From: a virus
Virus record (IMG/VR): IMGVR_UViG_3300038428_000825
Span: 1-64,000 of that record
Length of the DNA stretch: 64,000 nucleotides
Direction: 5' to 3' (one strand)
Shown piece after piece: positions 1 to 6,013 of this stretch. The number at the start of each line of letters is the position of its first letter. Position 1 is the first letter of the stretch. The notes beneath the pieces were generated by a model. The model ran no database searches. It was not told where the DNA came from and was given only the letters and a program-made list of their open reading frames with translations. The position numbers and the translations under genes are program-made.

Positions 1-246
1 CCGGCGTACACGAGTGATGATCTCTACGTCAGTTGCGTCATAGAGAATGTGGAAAGCCATTCGGCTGTCGTGGTTCCACAAGGGAACTTCGACCTCAGTC
101 GCTTCGCCGTCAGAGTAGATGAACTCCTCTGCCGTTTGCTCATCTTCGAGACGCAATGCCTTCACGTCTTCCTCCTTGAGATGATTGTGAATTGGGCTGT
201 GGCTTAGAGCGATCAGTTCGCTCAACAGATTCTTGTCGTTAGACAT
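1..246 (-). CDS. hypothetical protein, 3' end outside the window
   Basis: Open leftward frame from ATG at 246 to the window edge, 82 codons without a stop, so the C-terminus is not visible. The start (MSNDKNLLSELIALSH) follows a good ribosome site, GGAG, on the minus strand. The product is acidic (KEEDVKALRLEDEQTAEEF) with no membrane segment. It lies leftward behind the gene at 381-653, separated from it by a hairpin. No family is recognised. Confidence 0.75.
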   Translation of the reverse strand, partial: MSNDKNLLSELIALSHSPIHNHLKEEDVKALRLEDEQTAEEFIYSDGEATEVEVPLWNHDSRMAFHILYDATDVEIITRVRR

Positions 247-321
247 GGTGATTCTCCTTCCCCCTCCACGGGGTCGGTTGAGTACGAATGAGTTGTGCTG
301 GGTCTTGTGCGCAGAAGCCGC

Positions 322-359
322 GGGCATGGGCTTCCTGTTGCCAGTCAGTTCCCATGCCC
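322..359 (-). terminator. hairpin between two leftward genes
   Basis: Perfect 9-bp inverted repeat GGGCATGGG/CCCATGCCC with a 20-nt loop, between the end of the leftward gene at 381 and the start of the next leftward gene at 246. There is no T-run, so it may be a weak terminator or an mRNA-stabilising structure. Confidence 0.45.
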
Positions 360-380
360 TGTTTGCGTCGTTGAGTAGTC

Positions 381-653
381 TTAGAGGGAGGCAGGCGTTG
401 CGGCCGTCTTCTTGGCGAAGAGGCCAGTGAACCCAGTCCATGCCTGCTTGGCTGCTGGGATCGCACAGACCTGAGCGGTGCCAGCCGCACGGGCTGTCAC
501 ATCGGTGGTGCGCTGCGTGGCATCGGCTGCATAGTGAATGCCTTTGGCAAGGTTGTCGCCGATGAAGTGAATGGCGATGGAGCTGAATGCTCCGTTGACG
601 ATTTCGTTCAACATGGCACGCTGTTCTGGTGTGAGCTGTTTCTTCGTGGTCAT
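381..653 (-). CDS. small hypothetical protein
   Basis: 90-residue leftward gene starting MTTKKQLTPEQRAMLNEIV at 653. This start is preferred to an upstream in-frame ATG at 677 because AAGGAG lies just upstream of it. The middle is amphipathic and Ala-rich, the C-terminus ends in a basic stretch (FAKKTAATPASL). No catalytic motif or membrane helix stands out. It shares its direction with the partial gene at the left edge and probably forms a small leftward unit. Confidence 0.7.
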   Translation of the reverse strand: MTTKKQLTPEQRAMLNEIVNGAFSSIAIHFIGDNLAKGIHYAADATQRTTDVTARAAGTAQVCAIPAAKQAWTGFTGLFAKKTAATPASL

Positions 654-679
654 TTCATTCTCCTTGAATGGCAGCAAGC

Positions 680-849
680 GAATTAGGACCGGGTGGGCTA
701 AAACCCAAATAGGCCAGCCTCCCTGTACTACTTGTTACCTGGTGTCTTCATCCCCATCACTTGCGGCACCTCGCACGAAGCCTCATGAACGAGTCACATG
801 ACCAGTTGCTGCCCTGTTTATGAGTCGCTGAATTAGATCCGGGTGGGCT
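680..849. repeat. 20-bp direct repeat in the divergent intergenic region
   Basis: GAATTAGNNCCGGGTGGGCT occurs at 680-699 (GA in the variable position) and again at 830-849 (AT). The two copies bracket the otherwise gene-free stretch between the leftward genes (start at 653) and the rightward gene at 966. Position in a divergent promoter region suggests a regulator site for leftward transcription, but no partner is known. Confidence 0.5.
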
Positions 850-909
850 GTCAGATAAATGTGGCAATCTTCTTACACGAATCCTGAAACCTGTTCAGAA
901 CACAAACAA

Positions 910-933
910 AAAGGCCTCACGTGTGGGGCCTTT
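910..933. terminator. hairpin overlapping a promoter-like element
   Basis: AAAGGCC/GGCCTTT arms with a CACGTGTG core. On the plus strand an A-run precedes the hairpin, so read leftward it is a hairpin followed by a T-run, as in an intrinsic terminator. The right arm runs into the class A -35 element at 932. Confidence 0.5.
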
Positions 934-959
934 GGTACATCAAGGGCTGGGACCATGCT
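932..959 (+). promoter_or_regulatory. class A promoter-like element
   Basis: TTGGTA, 16-nt spacer, CATGCT. Same -35/-10 layout as six other intergenic copies in this window. The predicted transcription start is at about 966, which is the ATG of the next gene, so the message could be leaderless. Confidence 0.5.
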
Positions 960-965
960 GGGGAC

Positions 966-1382
966 ATGGTCAAACCTAGTCCGAACTCGCACATCTTCTT
1001 CAAGGTCACGGCCGTGAACCCCAATCACTACGGGATTCCTCCCACGACATTCATAATTGAGGCCCTCAATGAGGAGACGGCCGTTGAGTGCGTGAAGCGC
1101 GCGATCTTGGCTGGCATCCTCTTGCCACACAGCTACGATGGCGCTCTCAATCCCTGGCCCGCATATTTCCAGAGCAATGCCCTGCGGTATCTGCTCGAGG
1201 GAATGTTCGTTGCCGAGGAACTGGAAACGCTGCCGACACTGCGGTTCTTTCCTGATCTGTGCAATGAGAAGGAGTGGGTTCGCTACCAGCTCTCCTGGAT
1301 GGCTCGTCTTGTCGAGGACATCCAGAAGTGGTGGGATGCAATGCTGGCACGGCCCTTCTTCACTTCCTGGTTTGGAAGATGA
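966..1382 (+). CDS. hypothetical protein
   Basis: 138 residues from ATG 966 (MVKPSPNSHIFFKVTAV). The frame is open from a GTG at 921, but that lies inside the hairpin and promoter element, so 966 is preferred. No Shine-Dalgarno is obvious; a start at the predicted transcription start would fit a leaderless message. The protein is mixed alpha/beta with Trp- and Phe-rich stretches near the C-terminus (WWDAMLARPFFTSWFGR). Its stop overlaps the next start as ATGA, which suggests translational coupling. Family unknown. Confidence 0.65.
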   Translation: MVKPSPNSHIFFKVTAVNPNHYGIPPTTFIIEALNEETAVECVKRAILAGILLPHSYDGALNPWPAYFQSNALRYLLEGMFVAEELETLPTLRFFPDLCNEKEWVRYQLSWMARLVEDIQKWWDAMLARPFFTSWFGR

Positions 1383-1513
1383 AGTTCCTCGTCGTCATCC
1401 TTGTCGTTGCGGCAGTAGTTCTGCTCTGCACTGGCCATGTCATTTTGGCCTGCGGGGCAATCATGCTTGCTGGCACCATGTCCCGGTTCATCATCCGAAC
1501 CCCAACCCTCTGA
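1379..1513 (+). CDS. 44-residue hydrophobic membrane peptide
   Basis: ATG at 1379 overlaps the upstream stop (ATGA). The product is almost all membrane: residues 2-17 (KFLVVILVVAAVVLLC) and about 21-33 form one long or two short transmembrane segments, then a basic tail (SRFIIRTPTL). It ends 10 nt before the next gene. Too small to assign; a membrane role such as a small toxin-like or holin-like peptide is possible but not shown. Confidence 0.6.
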   Translation: MKFLVVILVVAAVVLLCTGHVILACGAIMLAGTMSRFIIRTPTL

Positions 1514-1523
1514 AGGAGTTTCA

Positions 1524-2186
1524 ATGAGTTCCAGCCTCAATCACTACACAGCAAACGTCCAGGTAACGGATGCCGTGATGCACAACAAGACCCCTCTCGC
1601 CACCTCGACCTTCGTCATTGCTGTCCTGGCTGCCAATGCGACCGATGCCCAGGCCCTGATCCAGGAGTTCTATGGCCGCTCCGGGATGTCCTCCAAGATG
1701 ATCAACGGAGTGCATACCCTGTTTCGTTCTGCCGCTCCGAATGTCCCAGGGGCGATCCGGACTGTTTCTGTCACCAACATCACCTTGGTCCCAGATACTG
1801 TTGCCGCTTCTACTTCGGCGCCGGCTGTTGTTGCTGCTGCTCCTGTGGACACTGCGGCTCCAGTTGTTGCCGCTACGGTTCCCGCTCCGGTGGTTGCTGC
1901 CACGCCAGTTTCTGCTACCAGCACTGCAACTGAGACCACGACAGCCGTTCCGTCCGTCATCAATGCGACCGCCTCACCTGCTGCCACCACGGCCGTCACT
2001 GACACGACGACCACGACTCAGCAGGCAGTTTCCGCTTCGACACTGAAGCCCGGTGGACGTGGACGGAAGACCCTCACGGTAGATCCTTCCGCATCGACCC
2101 AGACCGCTGCTCCTGTTGTCGCCGAGACGACCTCTTCCACGACTAGCGATCCGACTTCCTCAGCGACCGCTCCCGCAGCCAGCTAG
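1524..2186 (+). CDS. Ala/Thr/Val-rich low-complexity protein
   Basis: 220 residues from ATG 1524, chosen over an upstream in-frame start at 1437 because AAGGAG lies 5-6 nt before it. Residues 1-95 look folded (MSSSLNHYTANVQVTDAVM). From about residue 96 the chain is Ala-Pro-Val-Thr-Ser low complexity with a short basic island (GGRGRK) near 185. Such disordered tails occur on phage decoration and linker proteins; function here is unknown. A strong hairpin follows the stop. Confidence 0.7.
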   Translation: MSSSLNHYTANVQVTDAVMHNKTPLATSTFVIAVLAANATDAQALIQEFYGRSGMSSKMINGVHTLFRSAAPNVPGAIRTVSVTNITLVPDTVAASTSAPAVVAAAPVDTAAPVVAATVPAPVVAATPVSATSTATETTTAVPSVINATASPAATTAVTDTTTTTQQAVSASTLKPGGRGRKTLTVDPSASTQTAAPVVAETTSSTTSDPTSSATAPAAS

Positions 2187-2213
2187 AACAGCACATTTTT
2201 GTGAAAGCCTTAC

Positions 2214-2236
2214 AAGCCCGCCGCCCTGGCGGGCTT
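2214..2236 (+). terminator. strong hairpin after the low-complexity gene
   Basis: AAGCCCGCC/GGCGGGCTT, 9-bp perfect stem with a 5-nt loop. No U-run follows; a class A promoter element begins 7 nt later. Confidence 0.65.
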
Positions 2237-2243
2237 CGTAGCT

Positions 2244-2271
2244 TTGGTACATTCCCTAGCCTCCACATACT
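2244..2271 (+). promoter_or_regulatory. class A promoter-like element
   Basis: TTGGTA, 16-nt spacer, CATACT. It directly follows a terminator hairpin and gives a predicted leader of about 33 nt to the gene at 2311, which has its own AAGGAA ribosome site. Confidence 0.55.
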
Positions 2272-2310
2272 CGCAATTGACGGCCCAGCCAGGGCTGTAA
2301 GGAATGAAGC

Positions 2311-2517
2311 ATGTCGAAGGAAGCAATTCTGTTTGCCGTCACCGAGACCAAGGTTCGTGACAGGGCAGCCGGCCGAGTAGGCACGGTCACGTTTGAGAGC
2401 GCGAACGCCAAGGGCACCAGCAAGGTTGTCCTGGTGAGTCAGGAAGAGATCGTCGACGACTACCGGGTGGGCGAGTTCTATGAACTGACCCTCAACCAGG
2501 TTCAGGCGCCGAAGTAG
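2311..2517 (+). CDS. small beta-rich hypothetical protein
   Basis: 68 residues (MSKEAILFAVTETKVRDR). The alternating hydrophobic pattern and the closing VGEFYELTLNQV suggest a small beta barrel, similar in outline to the next protein. First gene of a rightward cluster 2311-3967 behind a class A promoter. No family recognised. Confidence 0.7.
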   Translation: MSKEAILFAVTETKVRDRAAGRVGTVTFESANAKGTSKVVLVSQEEIVDDYRVGEFYELTLNQVQAPK

Positions 2518-2573
2518 TCAGCTGTCTGCTGACATTGTCCCAATCATCAACCCGTTTTGAGAGGAATTCCGCA

Positions 2574-2825
2574 ATGGCATTTTGGGAAGTAACTGGCACC
2601 GTCGTGACCGAGGACAACAACGCAGTCACGTTTCGCACCTTTGTCCCCGCCGAGGAGCTGGTGGATACCGTCAACGAAGGTCTCGATGCGATCTTTGAGA
2701 TCGAGAACCCCGAGGTCTACGACGAACCCGAGACCACGACAAACGGTTGCTTCGCCATGGCTCAGGGCCTTGCGGCGATTGAACCGCCTCCGGCCGTGAA
2801 TGTCCACGTCGAGGTGCATGTCTAG
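2574..2825 (+). CDS. small beta-rich hypothetical protein
   Basis: 83 residues from ATG 2574 (MAFWEVTGTVVTEDNNAV), with a GAGAGGA ribosome site; an earlier in-frame ATG at 2535 lacks one. Acidic, beta-strand pattern at the N-terminus, and the chain ends VNVHVEVHV, which also looks like a strand. It ends 2 nt before the next gene, so the pair is probably co-translated. Function unknown. Confidence 0.7.
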   Translation: MAFWEVTGTVVTEDNNAVTFRTFVPAEELVDTVNEGLDAIFEIENPEVYDEPETTTNGCFAMAQGLAAIEPPPAVNVHVEVHV

Positions 2826-2827
2826 TC

Positions 2828-3049
2828 ATGCAGGCTCGAGTCAAACTCACACCGCGCATCATTGCCAGGTTGATTGTCGGCAAGCCCGTGACAGTCAACC
2901 TGCCGGCAGGCACAACATCACTTTCCCTCGTAACGGAAGGCAAGTTCCACGAATTCCTCCGTGCGTTTCATGCACCGGAAGAGTTTGATCCGGAGACCTC
3001 GCATACGGAAGTGATCAGCCTGTTCGACCTTATTTTTGGAAAGCACTAA
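2828..3049 (+). CDS. small hypothetical protein
   Basis: 73 residues starting MQARVKLTPRIIARLIVGKP. Basic N-terminal half and acidic C-terminal half, with a LPAG..SL pattern typical of a short beta hairpin. It sits immediately behind the gene ending at 2825 and just ahead of the co-chaperonin gene. No family recognised. Confidence 0.7.
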   Translation: MQARVKLTPRIIARLIVGKPVTVNLPAGTTSLSLVTEGKFHEFLRAFHAPEEFDPETSHTEVISLFDLIFGKH

Positions 3050-3093
3050 ACCACAACCGAGTCCCAGCAGTTGATCAGGAAAGGCATTCTGGA

Positions 3094-3432
3094 ATGAAGA
3101 TCCAACCCATCAGCAACTACCTCATCATCAAGCTCGATCCGGCCGATGAGAACATCGGCAACAGCAAGTTGATTGCACCGGGCCAGCTCAATGAGGCCTA
3201 CAACGTCCCCAAGCGGATGGGCACCGTCCGTGCAGTTGGCCGTGGTCTCGTCACTGCCGGCGGCGAGATCATCCCTCCGCAGTTGACGTCCGGCGATCGC
3301 GTCTACGTCCTGCAGACCAAGGTCGAGATCACCGTCGAGTACGATGGCGAAGACTGCCTCGTCCTGTCTGACGAGTCGCACGTCATCGGCATCATCACCG
3401 AGGAGTCTTCACTGATTCTGGGGGGCAAGTAA
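3094..3432 (+). CDS. GroES-like co-chaperonin
   Basis: 112 residues with a Cpn10 layout: N-terminal IQPISNYLIIKLDPADE (the strand that in GroES reads RPLxDRVLVK), a mobile-loop-like stretch at about 22-42, GTVRAVGRG at about 43-51, SGDRVYVLQTKVEITVEYDG in the middle and a closing VIGII strand. GroES proteins form a heptameric lid for GroEL; phages such as T4 (gp31) carry their own version to fold capsid protein. That role is inferred here. It lies in the small-gene cluster, not next to the capsid gene. Confidence 0.8.
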   Translation: MKIQPISNYLIIKLDPADENIGNSKLIAPGQLNEAYNVPKRMGTVRAVGRGLVTAGGEIIPPQLTSGDRVYVLQTKVEITVEYDGEDCLVLSDESHVIGIITEESSLILGGK

Positions 3433-3442
3433 TGCCTCCCTT

Positions 3443-3967
3443 ATGACCATGTCTGCCGCTCAGCAAGAAGCGATCAATGAACTCTCCGCGATGTGTGAAG
3501 CGCGCGGCTGGCTCACCCCTCGTGATCAGATGCTTCACCTGTTCTCCCACCACCAATGCGACATGATCTGTGAAGAGAATGGACTGCTGTGGAATAAGGC
3601 GTGTTCCTGTGGCGTCACTATCGATGTACGCCGTGGTGGCTACATCCAGCATCTGATTGCAGTCCTCAAAAAGGAGTCCGGACATGAAGCTGTTTCTTTT
3701 GACGTTCGAGGTCAAGTTCAAGCAGGGAACAGACGTCCTGACTATCAAGGATCAGATGATTGTCCCCGAAAAGACCGAAGCCTCTGCCAAGAAGCGTTTT
3801 CTCGCAACGATCGAGAAGGTGGGGACGATACTTTTGCGCTTCAACGACTCGACCAGGATTCTTGCCCCCATCCGCGATTTCGGCGGAGAGGTCTCTATTA
3901 CAAGTTGCGTAAAGCAGTAACGGACTTCCTCTGCGGAGTCCTCTGTACCTTTGGTACTTCCTACTAG
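3443..3967 (+). CDS. hypothetical protein overlapping the next gene
   Basis: Frame of 174 codons starting MTMSAAQQEAINELSAMCE. The first 80 residues look real and carry a Cys/His set (HHQCDMIC...ACSCG) that could bind a metal. From about residue 81 the frame runs on top of the well-supported gene 3684-3920 in another register, with Arg/Asp-rich shadow-like composition, until a stop at 3967. Either the overlap is genuine, or a missing stop or frameshift makes the true gene shorter. Confidence 0.5.
   Translation: MTMSAAQQEAINELSAMCEARGWLTPRDQMLHLFSHHQCDMICEENGLLWNKACSCGVTIDVRRGGYIQHLIAVLKKESGHEAVSFDVRGQVQAGNRRPDYQGSDDCPRKDRSLCQEAFSRNDREGGDDTFALQRLDQDSCPHPRFRRRGLYYKLRKAVTDFLCGVLCTFGTSY
3684..3920 (+). 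CDS. small hypothetical protein
   Basis: 78 residues from ATG 3684 (MKLFLLTFEVKFKQGTDVL), preceded by AAAAAGGAG at good spacing; an in-frame ATG at 3657 lacks this. Beta-alpha-beta pattern, Lys-rich, ends SITSCVKQ. It is nested in a second register of the frame starting at 3443. A small imperfect hairpin (GGACT/AGTCC) lies just after the stop, before the class A element at 3951. Confidence 0.7.
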   Translation: MKLFLLTFEVKFKQGTDVLTIKDQMIVPEKTEASAKKRFLATIEKVGTILLRFNDSTRILAPIRDFGGEVSITSCVKQ

Positions 3968-3978
3968 CCGTTCATTCT
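3951..3978 (+). promoter_or_regulatory. class A promoter-like element
   Basis: TTGGTA, 16-nt spacer, CATTCT. The predicted transcription start falls on or next to the ATG at 3985, which has no Shine-Dalgarno, consistent with a leaderless message. Confidence 0.55.
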
Positions 3979-3984
3979 GGGCAC

Positions 3985-4269
3985 ATGGATGCCCAGAAAG
4001 AAGCCTATAAGCTCCTCAAGGAACATGGCGAGCAGATCAGGCACAACAAGCATGAGGCCTGGCGTGTCAACGGCCACCTCATCACCATCACCAAAACCAA
4101 AACCGATGACCGCGGCTGGCTGAACAAGCTCTGCGAGATCCGCCGTTGTCTAAAGATGCCGGCGGAAGAATCCTTCCGCCAGGCTCGGTGCAACGGAAAG
4201 GGCCGGTTCAGCGATGCTCCGGTGTCACAGCACTCTGTCAGTTGTGCTGGTCCGGCCGCGACGAGGTAA
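3985..4269 (+). CDS. HicA-like / dsRBD-like small protein (tentative)
   Basis: 94 residues. Residues 6-60 (KEAYKLLKEHG...WRVNGHLITITKTKTDDRGW...) follow the outline of the HicA or dsRNA-binding alpha-beta-beta-beta-alpha fold often found as a stand-alone phage protein: an N-terminal helix, a GH(L/I)-type strand pair and a closing helix (LNKLCEIRRCL). The last 30 residues are Cys/Ser-rich and look disordered. No HicB antitoxin partner is visible next to it. Fold assignment is inference. Confidence 0.6.
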   Translation: MDAQKEAYKLLKEHGEQIRHNKHEAWRVNGHLITITKTKTDDRGWLNKLCEIRRCLKMPAEESFRQARCNGKGRFSDAPVSQHSVSCAGPAATR

Positions 4270-4274
4270 GCCAA

Positions 4275-4454
4275 ATGCTGACTGACATCTCTCTCAACAA
4301 GATCGATCTCTTCGATACCACCGAACTCGACGCCGAGTTCAATGCCCACAGAGCCAAGAAGGAGCAACAACCCAATGCCACTTCGCAAGAACCAACCCAA
4401 GAAAGCCACGGCGAAGGCCAAGCCGGCGCCGGTGAAACCGACGGCGAAAACTGA
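4275..4454 (+). CDS. small acidic hypothetical protein
   Basis: 59 residues from ATG 4275 (MLTDISLNKIDLFDTTELD), with GAGG upstream overlapping the previous stop. The C-terminal half is Gln/Glu/Gly-rich and probably disordered. Its last 80 nt overlap the start of the next gene in a different register, so one of the two starts could be wrong; I think both genes are real because each has a ribosome site. Confidence 0.5.
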   Translation: MLTDISLNKIDLFDTTELDAEFNAHRAKKEQQPNATSQEPTQESHGEGQAGAGETDGEN

Positions 4455-4797
4455 GCCCGCGGCGGCACCCGCAGTCGTAGCACCGCAGGCACCCAAGTTT
4501 ACTGCCGGCGATCTCGTACGGAAGGCCCTCCAGCTGCGCCAGCAGCATACCCTGAACGCTGCTGCAGCCACAGGCGAAGCCCTTGGAGCGCCGAAGGGTC
4601 CCAAGCCGACGATCGTCGAGTTCAAGGTGACCCTCAGCGATGGCACTGTGCTCCACGCCACAGGCAAGCACGCCGACGTCATGGTGCGCTTCAGCAACGA
4701 GTGCCAGGAGATCTGCCAGACCCAAGGCTTGGCTGCCTACAATGGGCCGCCCCTGACTCACTACACCGCCGAGGAGTGGGCGGCGAGGAACGCATAA
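4375..4797 (+). CDS. hypothetical protein with basic Ala/Pro-rich N-terminus
   Basis: 140 residues from ATG 4375 (AAGGAG 10 nt upstream); an alternative start is ATG 4342. Residues 1-45 are Lys/Ala/Pro-rich like a histone or linker tail (KKATAKAKPAPVKPTAK). Residues 46-140 look folded, with an amphipathic helix (TAGDLVRKALQLRQQ) and two beta strands (TIVEFKVTLSDGTVLHATG). It is the last phage gene before the first leftward defence block. Confidence 0.65.
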   Translation: MPLRKNQPKKATAKAKPAPVKPTAKTEPAAAPAVVAPQAPKFTAGDLVRKALQLRQQHTLNAAAATGEALGAPKGPKPTIVEFKVTLSDGTVLHATGKHADVMVRFSNECQEICQTQGLAAYNGPPLTHYTAEEWAARNA

Positions 4798-4843
4798 ACC
4801 CTCATGTCAAACTCCGTTAGCAAGGCAGTTTAGGGATTGTCCG

Positions 4844-5677
4844 TCACTCGATAGTGATGTCAAAGAGTTCCCGCACAGGCACATAGGCGCGTCCAGTCTC
4901 ACCAGCGCGTCTGGTCTTTCGATCGAAAACTTCCACGAGACTGAGATTATGAGTAAATGTATCGCGAAGATCCGTGCCTGAAAGGCAGATTATTCGAGTT
5001 TTTTCACCGAGCCTGAAAGCCGTCAGGCCATCCTCACTAAAGCCAGAGTTGCTTACAAACAAACCCCGCGTCCAATCCGCTTTAGTTCGTACTGTTCCGG
5101 CGAAAGATTGAAGTTCACGATTACCGATCGGCGGTTCCTGCCACTTGGCTTCCACCAGGTAAGTGTTGGCATTAAGCTCGAAACTGCCGTCTATCTGTTC
5201 GCCAACCAACCGAAAAGACTTTCGCGGTGACAGTCCGAAAACTGCAAACAACGCGTCGAGAAAGCCTTCAAATGCAAATCCACGCGCTTGTGGTGGAAGT
5301 TTCTCAAGTTCGGTAAGGCGCGTGGCAAGTCGCTCGTAAAGTGTAGGCATGACTGCCATATTGAGACCATTTTCAGTGAGCCACCACAGCATGTTCGGGT
5401 AGCTCCGCGCAATGGTGTCAAAATAGTCTCCGGGGCAACCGAAAACATAGTTTCCTCGTGCAAGTACAGTCTCGGCAAGGACGTCCGACAAAGATTCGAC
5501 CGGAATAGGCACGTTGGAGACTTCGGCAATCCGTTCGACTAGCTCATGGTTCGTACTCTCGCCTTTCATTGAAAGAGATGCAAAGTTGTCTTCAATCAAC
5601 TTGGCGAATGTAGATTCATCAATCGAGTTGTCGTAGTTACTGAAGCGTTCCCAGAGGTGAATTCTCATCATATCCAT
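4844..5677 (-). CDS. restriction-endonuclease-like (PD-(D/E)XK) protein
   Basis: 277 residues, leftward. Residues 131-236 look like an Mrr-type nuclease domain: ARGFAFEGFLDALFAVFG (helix with E138), VGEQIDGSF (D163) and YLVEAKW (E176-x-K178) give the D...ExK catalytic set, followed by a core that ends RGLFVSNSGFSEDG and IICLSGTDL. The N-terminal 125 residues are helical and unassigned. It is followed upstream by a 175-bp repeat shared with the second defence block and by the Avs-like gene. A DNA-cleaving defence role is inferred from domain and neighbours. No clear Shine-Dalgarno is seen. Confidence 0.7.
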   Translation of the reverse strand: MDMMRIHLWERFSNYDNSIDESTFAKLIEDNFASLSMKGESTNHELVERIAEVSNVPIPVESLSDVLAETVLARGNYVFGCPGDYFDTIARSYPNMLWWLTENGLNMAVMPTLYERLATRLTELEKLPPQARGFAFEGFLDALFAVFGLSPRKSFRLVGEQIDGSFELNANTYLVEAKWQEPPIGNRELQSFAGTVRTKADWTRGLFVSNSGFSEDGLTAFRLGEKTRIICLSGTDLRDTFTHNLSLVEVFDRKTRRAGETGRAYVPVRELFDITIE

Positions 5678-5758
5678 TCGGTTTTGTCAGTTGTCATTCG
5701 CTCAAAAATGATAGCCGCTCGCTTAAATCCACAGCAATAGTATGAGGCATCGCTAGCG

Positions 5759-5977
5759 ACAAACGCCGATTGCGCCAGAATGGATTCTGGAATATCGCCA
5801 TATCGCCAAAGCTCCGCCGATCAGCTTCCGCGGAATTCTGGGTTTACGCCAACAGCCCTGTTGACTCTTCCAGATGTTTAGATGGAGCTTAAAGGTGATC
5901 TGCATCACTCCGTGGGCTTGCCAAACTGGATCATCTGGAGACTAACCGACCGGCTACGTTCATGGGAAGGCGATTTG
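5759..5977. repeat. repeat A, shared with the second defence block
   Basis: Gene-free stretch between the nuclease gene and the end of the Avs-like gene. Positions 5803-5977 match 17890-18072 at roughly nine positions in ten. Inside is an imperfect 87-nt inverted repeat (GTTGACTCTTCCAGAT at 5860 and ATCTGGAGACTAAC ending at 5946). At 5759-5790 lies a second element with the palindrome CCAGAATGGATTCTGG, present inverted at 15824-15857. Both copies keep one reading frame (AKAPPISFRGILGLR then stop), with silent differences, so it may be the relic of a gene 3' end. Confidence 0.75.
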
Positions 5978-6013
5978 TTGTAAACGCAACATACCGACTG
6001 CTTCACCCCGATG

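Noticed and set aside
5860-5946. attC-like recombination site in repeats A and B
   Set aside because: The palindrome ends are GTT...AAC outward, the reverse of integron attC cores, and no integron integrase or cassette array is visible.
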